From NCBI GenBank assembly GCA_966250015.1, contig CBINFS010000016.1, forward strand, positions 1 to 64,000: a stretch of DNA of 64,000 nt. Reading direction: 5' to 3'. The notes below the pieces were generated by a model. It ran no database searches, had not been told where the DNA came from, and saw nothing but the letters and a program-made list of their open reading frames with translations. Both the position numbers and the translations under genes were made by a program. This document shows positions 1 through 8,049 of the stretch, in pieces. This DNA is from CBINFS01 sp966250015. GTDB taxonomy: Bacteria > Bacteroidota > Rhodothermia > Rhodothermales > DASSAV01. How positions within the stretch are numbered: position 1 is the stretch's first letter; each line of letters begins with the position of its first letter.

Positions 1-54
1 GAGGGTGGCCGGACGGTTGGCGCAGGCGTCGTCTCCAAAATCCTCGACGTGTAA
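1..54 (+). CDS. tuf: elongation factor Tu, C-terminal end (partial)
   Basis: The first 54 bases encode the last 17 residues of EF-Tu, EGGRTVGAGVVSKILDV, followed by TAA. The string RTVGAGVV is the strongly conserved end of domain 3. EF-Tu is the GTPase that brings aminoacyl-tRNA to the ribosome in the cytoplasm. The gene runs off the left edge. Its position directly upstream of rpsJ indicates that a str-type operon (rpsL-rpsG-fusA-tuf) continues into the S10 cluster, the usual order in many bacteria. Confidence 0.9.
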   Translation, partial: EGGRTVGAGVVSKILDV

Positions 55-76
55 TCATTTATTAACTGTCGGCGAA

Positions 77-126
77 GCGGCCGGTCCAGCGACCGGCCGC
101 ATATCCACCCGGCTCATCGACCGGGT
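77..126 (+). promoter_or_regulatory. tandem hairpins in the tuf-rpsJ spacer
   Basis: Two adjacent perfect inverted repeats lie between tuf and rpsJ. The first has 9-bp arms, GCGGCCGGT at 77-85 and ACCGGCCGC at 92-100, with a 6-nt loop. The second has 6-bp arms, ACCCGG at 107-112 and CCGGGT at 121-126. Neither is followed by a U-run, so they do not look like a simple terminator. They could stabilise or process the mRNA or form a leader target for ribosomal protein feedback; the role is inferred only from position. Confidence 0.6.
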
Positions 127-150
127 CTCTGAAGCTACAGGACAATCGAT

Positions 151-459
151 ATGGCAAGCCAGAAAATTCGAATCAAGCTAAAGTCGTACGACCATAGCCT
201 GATCGACAAAAGCGCGGAGAAGATCATCAGGACGGTTAAATCGACCGGCGCCGTCGTGAGCGGACCGATACCGCTCCCGACAAAGAAGGCGATCTATACT
301 GTGCTTCGTAGTCCACACGTTGACAAAAAGAGCCGGGAGCAATTTGAGACGCGCAGCCACAAGCGGCTTATCGACATTCTCTCGACCAGCAGCAAGACGG
401 TCGACGCCCTCATGAAGCTCGAGCTTCCGAGTGGGGTCGACGTGGAGATCAAAGTTTGA
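151..459 (+). CDS. rpsJ: 30S ribosomal protein S10
   Basis: A 102-residue S10, the normal length for the family. The N-terminal IRIKLKSYDH and the later SPHVDKKSREQFETRSHKR are the family signature. S10 sits in the head of the 30S subunit and also acts as NusE in transcription antitermination. It opens the S10 operon, 96 nt after tuf. The next gene is not rplC, as expected, but a lipoprotein that starts 13 nt after this stop codon. Confidence 0.98.
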   Translation: MASQKIRIKLKSYDHSLIDKSAEKIIRTVKSTGAVVSGPIPLPTKKAIYTVLRSPHVDKKSREQFETRSHKRLIDILSTSSKTVDALMKLELPSGVDVEIKV

Positions 460-472
460 ACTGAGGAAACAT

Positions 473-925
473 ATGCGCCGCCTGTTGTCCATCCTCATCC
501 CCGTGCTCTTCGTTGCTTTCTTCGCATCAGCCTGCGACAGCAACGAGGACGAATCTGACGACCAGATTCTTCTCGGCGACTGGACGGTCGTAAAGGCACG
601 GAGTGATGACGGCGACCTCACGGCGGACCTTAACAATGCCGGCAGGCTCTCGGTTAGCTTTGATGCCAATAACTACACGATCCGCTTCGATGCCGTCGTT
701 GACGAAAACGATCGAGTAGAAAACGGGTCGTATCGAGTTGAAAATGGAAAACTCACGCTGAACGTGACCGTTCTGGGTGTCCCGGTCCCGGTTCCGATTA
801 CCTACCGGTTTGTTGATGACGACACCTTGGAGCTGGAGTTCAGCGGAATTGCCGCCGACATCGTGAATCAGGTGCTCGATGCCGACTATGATGGCGACAT
901 CGTGCTCACGCTCGAGCGGGATTGA
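473..925 (+). CDS. small lipoprotein, lipocalin-like fold possible
   Basis: A 150-residue predicted lipoprotein placed between rpsJ and rplC. The ATG at 473 is preceded by GAGG and gives a clean signal peptide, MRRLLSILIPVLFVAFFASA, with Cys-21 in a lipobox-like ASAC context followed by acidic residues; an in-frame start 42 nt upstream would overlap rpsJ and blunt the signal. The mature part begins LLGDWTVVKA and alternates beta strands (SYRVENGKLTLN, DDTLELEFSG), which recalls lipocalin-like DUF domains of Bacteroidota, but no family is certain. It is in line with the ribosomal genes and probably co-transcribed. An envelope protein here is unexpected; its function is unknown. Confidence 0.8.
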   Translation: MRRLLSILIPVLFVAFFASACDSNEDESDDQILLGDWTVVKARSDDGDLTADLNNAGRLSVSFDANNYTIRFDAVVDENDRVENGSYRVENGKLTLNVTVLGVPVPVPITYRFVDDDTLELEFSGIAADIVNQVLDADYDGDIVLTLERD

Positions 926-999
926 ACGTCGCCGGTAAATAGAAGTGACAGCTTAACTTAATCCGGCCGGTTCAGGTGCGGCCAAAGTAAAGGATTACA

Positions 1000-1647
1000 A
1001 TGAGCGGATTAATTGGAAGAAAGCTCGGCATGACGAGCATTTTCGATGCAAACGGGAACAACCTCGTTTGCACCGTTATCGAAGCGGGGCCGAACGTGGT
1101 CACGCAGGTAAAGAATGTTGAGACGGACGGCTACATGGCCGTTCAGCTCGCCTTCGGTGAGAAGAAAGAAAAAAAGACCACCAAGGCGCTGAAAGGACAT
1201 TTTGAAGCCGCTGGTACGACCCCGAAGAAAGTGGTCGCGGAATTCAGATCGTTCCGTTGGAACTTCGAGGGCGAAGTAAAGCTGGGCGATACGATCACGG
1301 TCGATCAGGTTTTCCTCGAGGGCGACCGCGTCGACGTCGTCGGTGTTTCCAAAGGTAAAGGATTCCAGGGTGTGGTCAAGCGCCACGGCTTCGGCGGTGT
1401 AGGTATGGCGACTCACGGCCAGCACAACCGGCAGCGGGCTCCGGGCTCTATCGGTGCCTCGTCTGACCCCTCGCGCGTCTACAAGGGCATGCGGATGCAC
1501 GGGCAGACGGGCAACAAGCGGGTGAAAGTCCAAAACCTACTCGTGGTACGTATTCTTCCCGAACACAATTTGATTCTCGTGCAGGGCGCAGTCCCGGGAC
1601 CGAAGAACGGATATGTTCGTCTCTACAAGAATTATCTCTCCGTGTAA
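1000..1647 (+). CDS. rplC: 50S ribosomal protein L3
   Basis: A 215-residue L3, close to the usual 205-215. The N-terminal GRKLGMTSIFD and the loop reaching toward the peptidyl transferase centre (KGKGFQGVVKRHGF, then GSIGASSDPSRVYKGMRMHG) are diagnostic. L3 is one of the first proteins bound during 50S assembly. It follows the lipoprotein gene by 74 nt and precedes rplD by 63 nt, both long spacers for this operon. Confidence 0.98.
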   Translation: MSGLIGRKLGMTSIFDANGNNLVCTVIEAGPNVVTQVKNVETDGYMAVQLAFGEKKEKKTTKALKGHFEAAGTTPKKVVAEFRSFRWNFEGEVKLGDTITVDQVFLEGDRVDVVGVSKGKGFQGVVKRHGFGGVGMATHGQHNRQRAPGSIGASSDPSRVYKGMRMHGQTGNKRVKVQNLLVVRILPEHNLILVQGAVPGPKNGYVRLYKNYLSV

Positions 1648-1710
1648 CTGCCTGTAACCGTTTGCGTTATGGCAGCGCCACAGAAAAGTATATAATCGAA
1701 GGCATAGATC

Positions 1711-2370
1711 ATGGAAGTGAAGGTCTACCGGCAGGATGGGACTGAGGCAAACCGGACCGTAGTGCTCGATCCGACCATTTTTGATATTACGCCGAATGAT
1801 CATACCATCTGGCTGGACGTTCGGGCTATTCAGGCCAACGCACGGCAAGGCACGCACAAGGCAAAAGAGCGTGGCGAGGTTGCCGGCAGCACGAGGAAGC
1901 TTTACCGGCAGAAGGGAACCGGTGGCGCCCGCGGTGGCAGCGCCAAGTCGCCGCTTCGCCGCAGCGGTGGTACGATCTTCGGACCGCGCCCGCGCGACTA
2001 TTCGATGAAGATCAACCGCAAGGTGAAGAGCCTGGCGCGCCGCTCAGCCTATACCTATAAGGCTCGGGAACAGGCAATCTACGTGGTAGAAGGCCTCGAC
2101 TTCGATGCGCCGAGTACCAGGCAGCTCAATGGAATCATCCAGGCGTTGGGTCTGGCCGATAGGAAAGTCCTGCTACTGACCGATGGAACCAACTCGAACG
2201 TTTATCTCTCGGGGCGCAATAATCCGAAGGTATCGGTGAAGGAAGCGACGAGCGCATCAACGCTCGACGTGGTCGGTGCACAGGTGCTGGTATTTCAGGA
2301 AGGCGCGTTGGACGCACTGTCGTCCGTGCTCGGTCAGGGCGCCTCTGTTGAAGCGAATCCACAGGCGTAG
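1711..2370 (+). CDS. rplD: 50S ribosomal protein L4
   Basis: A 219-residue L4. The basic extended loop RQKGTGGARGG through GPRPRDYS lines the peptide exit tunnel in known structures and is intact here. In Escherichia coli L4 is also the feedback repressor of the S10 operon, acting on its leader; whether that holds here cannot be told from sequence, but the structured tuf-rpsJ spacer makes it a reasonable question. The gene lies between rplC and rplW in the canonical order. Confidence 0.98.
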   Translation: MEVKVYRQDGTEANRTVVLDPTIFDITPNDHTIWLDVRAIQANARQGTHKAKERGEVAGSTRKLYRQKGTGGARGGSAKSPLRRSGGTIFGPRPRDYSMKINRKVKSLARRSAYTYKAREQAIYVVEGLDFDAPSTRQLNGIIQALGLADRKVLLLTDGTNSNVYLSGRNNPKVSVKEATSASTLDVVGAQVLVFQEGALDALSSVLGQGASVEANPQA

Positions 2371-2418
2371 AGCGGGCGCGATAAAGGTCATCGAATTAAA
2401 ATCCAGACGAGTTGAGCA

Positions 2419-2718
2419 ATGGCACGACAGATTCTCATCCGGCCAATTGTGACGGAAAAGCTTACGAACCAGATGGCTGATCTGCATTACGCCTTCCAGG
2501 TGGACAAGAAAGCCAACAAAATTGAGATTCGTAAGGCGGTAGAAGCACGGTACCCTGGGGTAAAGATCAAAGAGGTTCGTACGATGGTGGTACGCGGCAA
2601 GCGCCGCCGCCAGTTTACGCGCCGGGGACTCGTTGAGGGACGGACGACTTCGTACAAAAAAGCGATCGTCACCCTTCTTCCCGGCAGCGAAGAGATTGAT
2701 TTCTTTGCCGAAGTATAG
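2419..2718 (+). CDS. rplW: 50S ribosomal protein L23
   Basis: A 99-residue L23, of normal length. It starts MARQILIRPIVTEKLT, the typical N-terminus, and carries the conserved basic stretch VVRGKRRRQFTRRG in the extended loop. L23 surrounds the exit tunnel and is the docking site for trigger factor and the signal recognition particle. It lies 48 nt after rplD and 98 nt before rplB. Confidence 0.98.
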   Translation: MARQILIRPIVTEKLTNQMADLHYAFQVDKKANKIEIRKAVEARYPGVKIKEVRTMVVRGKRRRQFTRRGLVEGRTTSYKKAIVTLLPGSEEIDFFAEV

Positions 2719-2816
2719 CGGTTGATTGACTTGAGAACCGTGATGGCCGGGTTTGCGCTGCCGGTTCGCCTGGAATCCCCGCATCAGCTAGTATTGAATA
2801 TAGAGTTGCGAGCGTC

Positions 2817-3644
2817 ATGGCAATAAGAAAACTGAAGCCCGTTACACCTTCTATGCGGCAACGCTCCGTATCGGCTTTCGAGACGATCACGAAGCACGAG
2901 CCGGAGAAGAGTCTGCTTTCGCCGCTTACCAGAAAAGGCGGTCGAAATAATCACGGTCGGATCACGACCCGGCACCAGGGTGGCGGGCACAAGCGCCGGT
3001 ATCGGATAATCGACTTCAAGCGCGACAAGGATGGCATCCCGGCCAGAGTGGCGGCTATCGAATACGACCCGAACCGTTCTGCCCGCATCGCCCTTCTGGT
3101 GTATGCCGATGGCGAAAAGCGGTACATCATCGCGCCGAATGAGATTCAGGTTGGCGCTACGGTGACGAGTGGGCCCACCGCGGCGCCGGAGCCGGGCAAC
3201 TGCCTTCCGCTCGAGAACATCCCGATTGGTACCTTCGTCCACGCGATTGAAATGAAGCCCGGACGCGGTGCGCAGATGGCCCGGTCGGCCGGTACCTATG
3301 CTCAGCTCACGGCACGTGAAGGCAAATTCGCTACGCTTAGGCTGCCTTCCGGTGAAACTCGTATGGTGCCCATCAACTGCAAAGCGACCATCGGGACCAC
3401 GAGCAACCCGGATCACATGAACATCGATCAGGGTAAGGCCGGGCGGAACCGCTGGCGTGGCATTCGGCCGAAGGTACGTGGCGTCGCCATGAACCCGGTC
3501 GATCACCCGATGGGTGGTGGTGAAGGTAAGGCGTCAGGCGGCCATCCGCAGTCGCCCACCGGTGTACCTGCGAAGGGCTACAAGACGCGTAAAAAGCGCA
3601 AAGAGTCGAACAAATTAATCATCCGTCGTCGCAATCAGAAATAA
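2817..3644 (+). CDS. rplB: 50S ribosomal protein L2
   Basis: A 275-residue L2, full length. The C-terminal MNPVDHPMGGGEG holds the conserved histidine associated with peptidyl transferase and subunit joining, and KSLLSPLTRKGGRNNHGRI near the N-terminus matches the 23S-binding region. L2 is a primary binder of 23S rRNA at the subunit interface. It lies between rplW and rpsS as expected. Confidence 0.98.
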   Translation: MAIRKLKPVTPSMRQRSVSAFETITKHEPEKSLLSPLTRKGGRNNHGRITTRHQGGGHKRRYRIIDFKRDKDGIPARVAAIEYDPNRSARIALLVYADGEKRYIIAPNEIQVGATVTSGPTAAPEPGNCLPLENIPIGTFVHAIEMKPGRGAQMARSAGTYAQLTAREGKFATLRLPSGETRMVPINCKATIGTTSNPDHMNIDQGKAGRNRWRGIRPKVRGVAMNPVDHPMGGGEGKASGGHPQSPTGVPAKGYKTRKKRKESNKLIIRRRNQK

Positions 3645-3689
3645 GGCGATAAAGCGTGCGGTAGCGCACGGAAGATTCCAAGACCAGAT

Positions 3690-3974
3690 ATGGCACGTTC
3701 ACTGAAGAAAGGACCGTTCGTCTATCACAAGCTCCAGGAGAAGGTCGATGAGCTCAACCGGGGTGGTAGAAAAAAGGTGATCAAGACGTGGAGTCGGGCA
3801 TCCATGATTACCCCGGATTTTGTGGGGCACACATTTGCCGTGCATAACGGCAAACAGTTCATCCCGGTGTACGTCACCGAGAATATGGTCGGGCACAAGC
3901 TGGGTGAGTTCGCACCGACTCGAATCTTCCGCGGCCATGCCGGCGAAAAACGGGACAAGCGCACCAAGAAGTAA
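3690..3974 (+). CDS. rpsS: 30S ribosomal protein S19
   Basis: A 94-residue S19. The start MARSLKKGPFV and the later GHKLGEFAPTR are the family signature. S19 forms a complex with S13 in the 30S head and contacts tRNA and the A-site finger. The gene sits 45 nt after rplB and is followed by a 109-nt spacer before rplV, which is long for this operon. Confidence 0.98.
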   Translation: MARSLKKGPFVYHKLQEKVDELNRGGRKKVIKTWSRASMITPDFVGHTFAVHNGKQFIPVYVTENMVGHKLGEFAPTRIFRGHAGEKRDKRTKK

Positions 3975-4083
3975 GAGCGCGCAGCCGGTTCGGCGCCAAA
4001 GTCCGCACGAACACGGATTACAATATTGATCATGATGCGGGGCAGGCTGGTCCGGTCGCTCCGACAGTCAAGTTAAAAGAGCA

Positions 4084-4449
4084 ATGGAAGCAAGAGCTAT
4101 ACGCAAGCACATCCGGAGTTCGCCGCTGAAAATGCGAACGGTCGTGAACCTGGTACGCGGCAAACGCGTCGCGGAGGCGCTTGATATACTGCACTATATG
4201 CCCCAGAAGGCTACCCGTCAGGTTGAGCTTGCCATTCACTCGGCGGTTCACAACCTCATGGACAGGAACCCCGACGAACGGTTCGATGAGAAGGATCTTT
4301 TCATCCGAGAGATAAAGGTGGACGGAGGGGCAATGTTTAAACGGCACCGTCCCGCTCCTCGTGGGCGTGCGTATCCGATACGGAAGCGGACGAGTCACCT
4401 GACGGTAGTGGTGGGGACGGCAAAAGCTGAATCGGCAACGAAAGAATAA
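4084..4449 (+). CDS. rplV: 50S ribosomal protein L22
   Basis: A 121-residue L22. KMRTVVNLVRGK in the N-terminal half and the C-terminal beta-hairpin FKRHRPAPRGRAYPIRKRTS, which reaches into the exit tunnel and is the site of macrolide-resistance changes in other species, are both intact. L22 binds all 23S domains during early assembly. It stands in the standard order between rpsS and rpsC. Confidence 0.98.
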   Translation: MEARAIRKHIRSSPLKMRTVVNLVRGKRVAEALDILHYMPQKATRQVELAIHSAVHNLMDRNPDERFDEKDLFIREIKVDGGAMFKRHRPAPRGRAYPIRKRTSHLTVVVGTAKAESATKE

Positions 4450-4522
4450 AAGTGGCAGGCCGGTATCTTCTCGACGTAGAGAGCCGGGCCTCGTGAACCT
4501 GGAAAAACAAAGGGTTAGAACA

Positions 4523-5302
4523 TTGGGCCAGAAAACGCATCCAACAGGTTTTCGCCTGGGCGTCATTAAAGGTTGGGATTCCAACTGGTACTCCGAAAAG
4601 GATATGCCGGAGAAGCTCGTCGAGGACGAGGAGATCCGGAACTATCTCGGTGCCCGGCTCAAACGTGCGGGTCTCAGCCGCGTCGTCATCGAGCGTACGC
4701 CGAAGCGGGTAATCCTTACGCTGCACACGAGCCGTCCCGGTGTGGTGATCGGCCGTGGCGGCCAGGAGGTCGAGAAGCTGCGCGAGGAGCTGAAGAAGCT
4801 CACGAACAAGGACATCCAGATCAACATCAACGAGATCAAACGTCCCGAGCTGGATGCCAGCCTCGTCGCGCAGAACGTTGCCCAGCAGCTCGAAGGTCGT
4901 ATCTCCTTCCGTCGTGCCATGAAGCAGGCCATTACGGCTGCCATGCGCATGGGAGCAGAGGGGGTCCGCATCAAGGTGTCGGGTCGTTTGGGTGGCGCCG
5001 AAATGAGCCGCACCGAGCAGTATCTGGAAGGCCGGGTACCCCTTCACACGATCCGCGCCGACATCGACTACGCCGAGGCAACTGCCTACACGATCTACGG
5101 TACGACCGGCGTCAAAGTCTGGATCTTCCGTGGAGAGATCATCGGCAAGCCCGACCTCAGCCCGAATGTGCAGGCGCAGCGACAGCCCGTTCAGCAGGCC
5201 CCGCCGGAACGTCGCCGGCGTGAACGCCGCCGCGATCGTCGCGGTGCGACGGCAGGCGCCGAAGGCCGGAAGCGCGGCGCTTCGGAGACTGACAACGACT
5301 GA
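4523..5302 (+). CDS. rpsC: 30S ribosomal protein S3, TTG start
   Basis: S3 of about 259 residues. The family begins M-GQK, and here GQKTHPTGFRLG directly follows a TTG at 4523 with AGGG about 9 nt upstream; a GTG at 4493 would add ten residues not seen in the family, so TTG is preferred. The KH domain carries RPGVVIGRGGQEVEKL, an intact GxxG loop. Beyond the usual end, the protein has a C-terminal tail rich in Arg, Gln and Pro (PPERRRRERRRDRR) ending in SETDND. S3 lines the mRNA entry tunnel and takes part in helicase activity with S4 and S5. Confidence 0.96.
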   Translation: MGQKTHPTGFRLGVIKGWDSNWYSEKDMPEKLVEDEEIRNYLGARLKRAGLSRVVIERTPKRVILTLHTSRPGVVIGRGGQEVEKLREELKKLTNKDIQININEIKRPELDASLVAQNVAQQLEGRISFRRAMKQAITAAMRMGAEGVRIKVSGRLGGAEMSRTEQYLEGRVPLHTIRADIDYAEATAYTIYGTTGVKVWIFRGEIIGKPDLSPNVQAQRQPVQQAPPERRRRERRRDRRGATAGAEGRKRGASETDND

Positions 5303-5350
5303 GCTTCCGTGCTCCCGACAGCGCCAAACCGATAGTAATTGAATAATCGA

Positions 5351-5379
5351 GGAGTCCGGCCACAGAGTTTGCCGGCTCC
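5351..5379 (+). other. hairpin in the rpsC-rplP spacer
   Basis: GGAG at 5351-5354 and CCGGC at 5356-5360 pair with GCCGG at 5371-5375 and CTCC at 5376-5379, leaving one bulged T and a 10-nt loop. No U-run follows, so this is unlikely to terminate transcription. It may mark an mRNA processing or stability site within the operon; the role is not shown by sequence. Confidence 0.5.
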
Positions 5380-5403
5380 CAAAAATGAGAGATAGGTGAC
5401 GCT

Positions 5404-5847
5404 ATGTTGATGCCAAAGCGTACCAAGTATCGCCGCGTACAAAAAGGTCGAATAAAAGGAGTTGCCCAACGCGGCACGGAAGTGACCTTCGGCGATTTTG
5501 GTGTCAAGGCGCTCGAACCTGGGCAGATCACGAGCCGCCAGATCGAAGCCGCGCGTATCGCGATGACACGCTACATGAAGCGCGTTGGTAAGGTCTGGAT
5601 CCGGATTTTCCCGGACAAGCCGGTGACCAAAAAGCCGGCCGAAACCCGAATGGGTGGCGGTAAGGGATCGCCCGAGCTCTGGGTAGCGCCGGTCAAACCT
5701 GGTCGGGTGCTGTTCGAAATCGGCGGCGGCGTTTCCGAGGAGCTGGCTCGCGAGGCCATGCGCCTGGCTCAGCACAAATTGCCGATTAAGACCAAGTTTG
5801 TGACGCGGCCCGACTACGTCGCGCCCGAAAATCCACCCCGACTGTAG
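5404..5847 (+). CDS. rplP: 50S ribosomal protein L16
   Basis: A 147-residue L16 beginning MLMPKRTKYRRVQKGR, the canonical start, and carrying GGKGSPELWVAPVKPGR, the conserved central segment near the A site. L16 organises 23S rRNA around the A-tRNA and is a late assembly protein. It follows rpsC after a 101-nt spacer that contains a hairpin, and precedes rpmC by 38 nt. Confidence 0.98.
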   Translation: MLMPKRTKYRRVQKGRIKGVAQRGTEVTFGDFGVKALEPGQITSRQIEAARIAMTRYMKRVGKVWIRIFPDKPVTKKPAETRMGGGKGSPELWVAPVKPGRVLFEIGGGVSEELAREAMRLAQHKLPIKTKFVTRPDYVAPENPPRL

Positions 5848-5885
5848 GATTGGGTAAACGGTAATACCACCACACAGGTGATTTC

Positions 5886-6095
5886 ATGAAGGCCAAAGAG
5901 ATTAGAGACCTGAGCATCCAGGAAATCGAACAGCGGATACGGGAGGAAGAGGAGCAGCTGAGCCATGCACGCTTCCAACACGCCGTTGCTACGCTGCAGA
6001 ATCCTGCTCAGATGCGTGAGCAGCGTCGGCTTATTGCTCGGCTCAAGACGATCCTGAACGAAAAGAAAAGAAGCTTGCAGCAGGACGCCCAGTAA
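5886..6095 (+). CDS. rpmC: 50S ribosomal protein L29
   Basis: A 69-residue L29, normal size. The start MKAKEIRDLSIQEIEQRI and the second helix with RRLIARLKTILNEK are typical of this two-helix protein near the exit tunnel. It lies between rplP and rpsQ in the standard order. Confidence 0.97.
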   Translation: MKAKEIRDLSIQEIEQRIREEEEQLSHARFQHAVATLQNPAQMREQRRLIARLKTILNEKKRSLQQDAQ

Positions 6096-6128
6096 GAGTT
6101 TCGGACACCCAGTAAACTAAAACGGTAG

Positions 6129-6158
6129 TTGGTGAGGTAACGGTTTACGGCTCACCAA
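6129..6158 (+). other. hairpin in the rpmC-rpsQ spacer
   Basis: TTGGTGAG at 6129-6136 pairs perfectly with CTCACCAA at 6151-6158, and the loop contains a further GTAA/TTAC pairing, giving a 12-bp stem with a GG bulge and a 4-nt loop. No U-run follows. It stands 13 nt upstream of the rpsQ start codon and so could affect access to that start; this is inference. Confidence 0.55.
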
Positions 6159-6171
6159 GCCAGAACGAAAT

Positions 6172-6432
6172 ATGGAACAGAGAACGTCAGTACGTAAAGA
6201 GCGCATCGGGACCGTCGTTAGCGACAAGATGAATAAAAGCATCACCGTCGCGATCAGACGACAGGTCAAACATCCGATCTATGGCAAGTTCATCAAAAAG
6301 ACGACCAAACTGATGGCTCACGACGAGAATAATGACGCGCACGTGGGCGATACAGTTCGCATCATGGAAACACGCCCGCTCAGCAAAAAGAAGTGCTGGC
6401 GCCTCGTCGAAATCATCGAGCGCGCCAAGTAG
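6172..6432 (+). CDS. rpsQ: 30S ribosomal protein S17
   Basis: An 86-residue S17 with an OB fold. KERIGTVVSDKMNKSITV and the later GDTVRIMETRPLSKKKCWRL are the family core. S17 is a primary 16S-binding protein needed early in 30S assembly. A strong intergenic hairpin ends 13 nt before its ATG. The next gene, rplN, follows after 73 nt. Confidence 0.98.
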   Translation: MEQRTSVRKERIGTVVSDKMNKSITVAIRRQVKHPIYGKFIKKTTKLMAHDENNDAHVGDTVRIMETRPLSKKKCWRLVEIIERAK

Positions 6433-6505
6433 GTGTGGTCCAGACTCTTCAGAAGTTGGTCATAGACTCGAATAGCGTAGGACCCTAATAGCGGAGGTTA
6501 GAACC

Positions 6506-6874
6506 ATGATCCAGCAAGAGACAAGATTGAACGTTGCCGACAATAGTGGCGCCAAGGAAGTGCTCTGTATCCGGGTGCTTGGCGGAAGCGGTCGGCGTTA
6601 TGCTCGCGTCGGCGATAAGATTATCGTTTCCGTCAAATCAGCCATTCCCGGCGGCGGCGTAAAAAAAGGCGACGTGTCGCCGGCCGTCGTCGTTCGTACG
6701 AAAAAAGAATATCGGCGGAAAGACGGATCGTACATCCGGTTCGACGAGAATGCCGCAGTGCTGCTCAACAACCAGGACGAACCGAGGGGAACGCGTATCT
6801 TCGGCCCCGTTGCCCGTGAGCTCCGCGAAAAACAGTACATGCGGATCGTCTCGCTTGCCCCCGAAGTGCTCTGA
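6506..6874 (+). CDS. rplN: 50S ribosomal protein L14
   Basis: A 122-residue L14, exactly the usual length. MIQQETRLNVADNSGAKEV is the canonical start, and GTRIFGPVARELRE near the end is conserved. A strong Shine-Dalgarno GGAGG lies at 6493-6497, 8 nt upstream of the ATG. L14 forms an intersubunit bridge and is the docking site of the silencing factor RsfS. Confidence 0.98.
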   Translation: MIQQETRLNVADNSGAKEVLCIRVLGGSGRRYARVGDKIIVSVKSAIPGGGVKKGDVSPAVVVRTKKEYRRKDGSYIRFDENAAVLLNNQDEPRGTRIFGPVARELREKQYMRIVSLAPEVL

Positions 6875-6933
6875 TTACTCGATGGAATGCACCGGTCAAT
6901 TTTTTGCTACTGACCGCTAACACGTATTGTAAG

Positions 6934-7290
6934 ATGCCACGTAAGTATAACAAGCAAAAGAAGCTGCACGTTAAGAAAGGCGACCGTGTACGCGTCATTG
7001 CGGGTAACTACAAAGGACTCGAAGGACGGGTACTGCGGGTGTATCCTGAAACGGAGCGTGTGATCGTCGAAGGGGTGAACATCCGTGTGCGCCACACCCG
7101 GCCGAATGCAGCTAACCCCCAGGGCGGGCGTATCGAGCGTGAGATGCCGATCCACGCTTCCAACTGCATGCCGCTCGATCATAACGGCAATCCGACCCGG
7201 ATTGGCCGGAAGCGAGTGACGGCGATCGATACCGGCAAGAGCCGCTGGGTGCGAGTCGCAAAAACCACGGGTGAGGAACTCGACCGGTAG
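6934..7290 (+). CDS. rplX: 50S ribosomal protein L24
   Basis: L24 of 118 residues. The ATG at 6934 gives MPRKYNKQKKLHVKKGD; a TTG ten codons upstream is open in frame but would add residues not seen in the family. The KOW motif VKKGDRVRVIAGNYKGLEG is intact. L24 is one of the two assembly initiators of the 50S subunit. It lies between rplN and rplE, with a 116-nt spacer after it. Confidence 0.96.
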   Translation: MPRKYNKQKKLHVKKGDRVRVIAGNYKGLEGRVLRVYPETERVIVEGVNIRVRHTRPNAANPQGGRIEREMPIHASNCMPLDHNGNPTRIGRKRVTAIDTGKSRWVRVAKTTGEELDR

Positions 7291-7406
7291 TACCCTCCAT
7301 GAAGCCTCCATGCAGCAGGAACCTACGGAATCGGCAACCATTCCAATAGTCTGCCCGGCGGCCGGCGCTCAGACCGGCGGCATAAACATAGAATTGTGCT
7401 AGAGTA

Positions 7407-7991
7407 ATGGCATACGTACCAAGATTAAAGACGCGCTACCAGGAAGAGGTTGTGCCCGCCCTGATGAAGAAGTTCGGGTACAAGAGCATTATGGAAGTGC
7501 CCCGCCTCGTGAAGATCTCCGTCAATAAGGGGGTCGGTGAAGCGCCGCAGAACAAAAAAGTCCTTGACGACGCTATCGAAGAGATCCGTCTCATAACCGG
7601 GCAGCACCCCGTCGTTCGTAAGGCACGGAAAAGCGTATCGAACTTCAAGATCCGTGAAGGAATGCCGGTTGGTGTGTCCGTTACGCTCCGCGGGAACATC
7701 ATGTGGGAGTTCTTCGACCGCCTCGTGACGCTCGCCCTGCCGCGCGTGCGCGACTTCAAGGGAGTCCCTGACCGGAGCTTCGACGGCCGTGGGAACTACA
7801 CCCTCGGTATCAAGGAGCAGATCATCTTTCCCGAGATCGACGTCGACAAGGTCGATCGGATCAGCGGTCTGGACGTTTCCTTCGTCACGACGGCCAAAAC
7901 GGACGAAGAGGCATACGAGCTGCTCAAGGCTTTGGGTATGCCGTACGTTCGCCGCGCGGCCGAGGAACCGGCGCCGGAGGTAGCGGCCTGA
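7407..7991 (+). CDS. rplE: 50S ribosomal protein L5
   Basis: A 194-residue L5, slightly longer than the usual 180 because of an Ala/Glu/Pro-rich end (AAEEPAPEVAA). VPRLVKISVNKGVGEA and the central segment GVSVTLRG followed by FDRLVTLALPRVRDFKG are diagnostic. L5 binds 5S rRNA and contacts the P-site tRNA and the 30S head. Confidence 0.98.
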   Translation: MAYVPRLKTRYQEEVVPALMKKFGYKSIMEVPRLVKISVNKGVGEAPQNKKVLDDAIEEIRLITGQHPVVRKARKSVSNFKIREGMPVGVSVTLRGNIMWEFFDRLVTLALPRVRDFKGVPDRSFDGRGNYTLGIKEQIIFPEIDVDKVDRISGLDVSFVTTAKTDEEAYELLKALGMPYVRRAAEEPAPEVAA

Positions 7992-8049
7992 CGGTACGCC
8001 TGAAATCAATAAAGATTGCGATATAACAGAGTCTAGGTAGAGATCTCTT

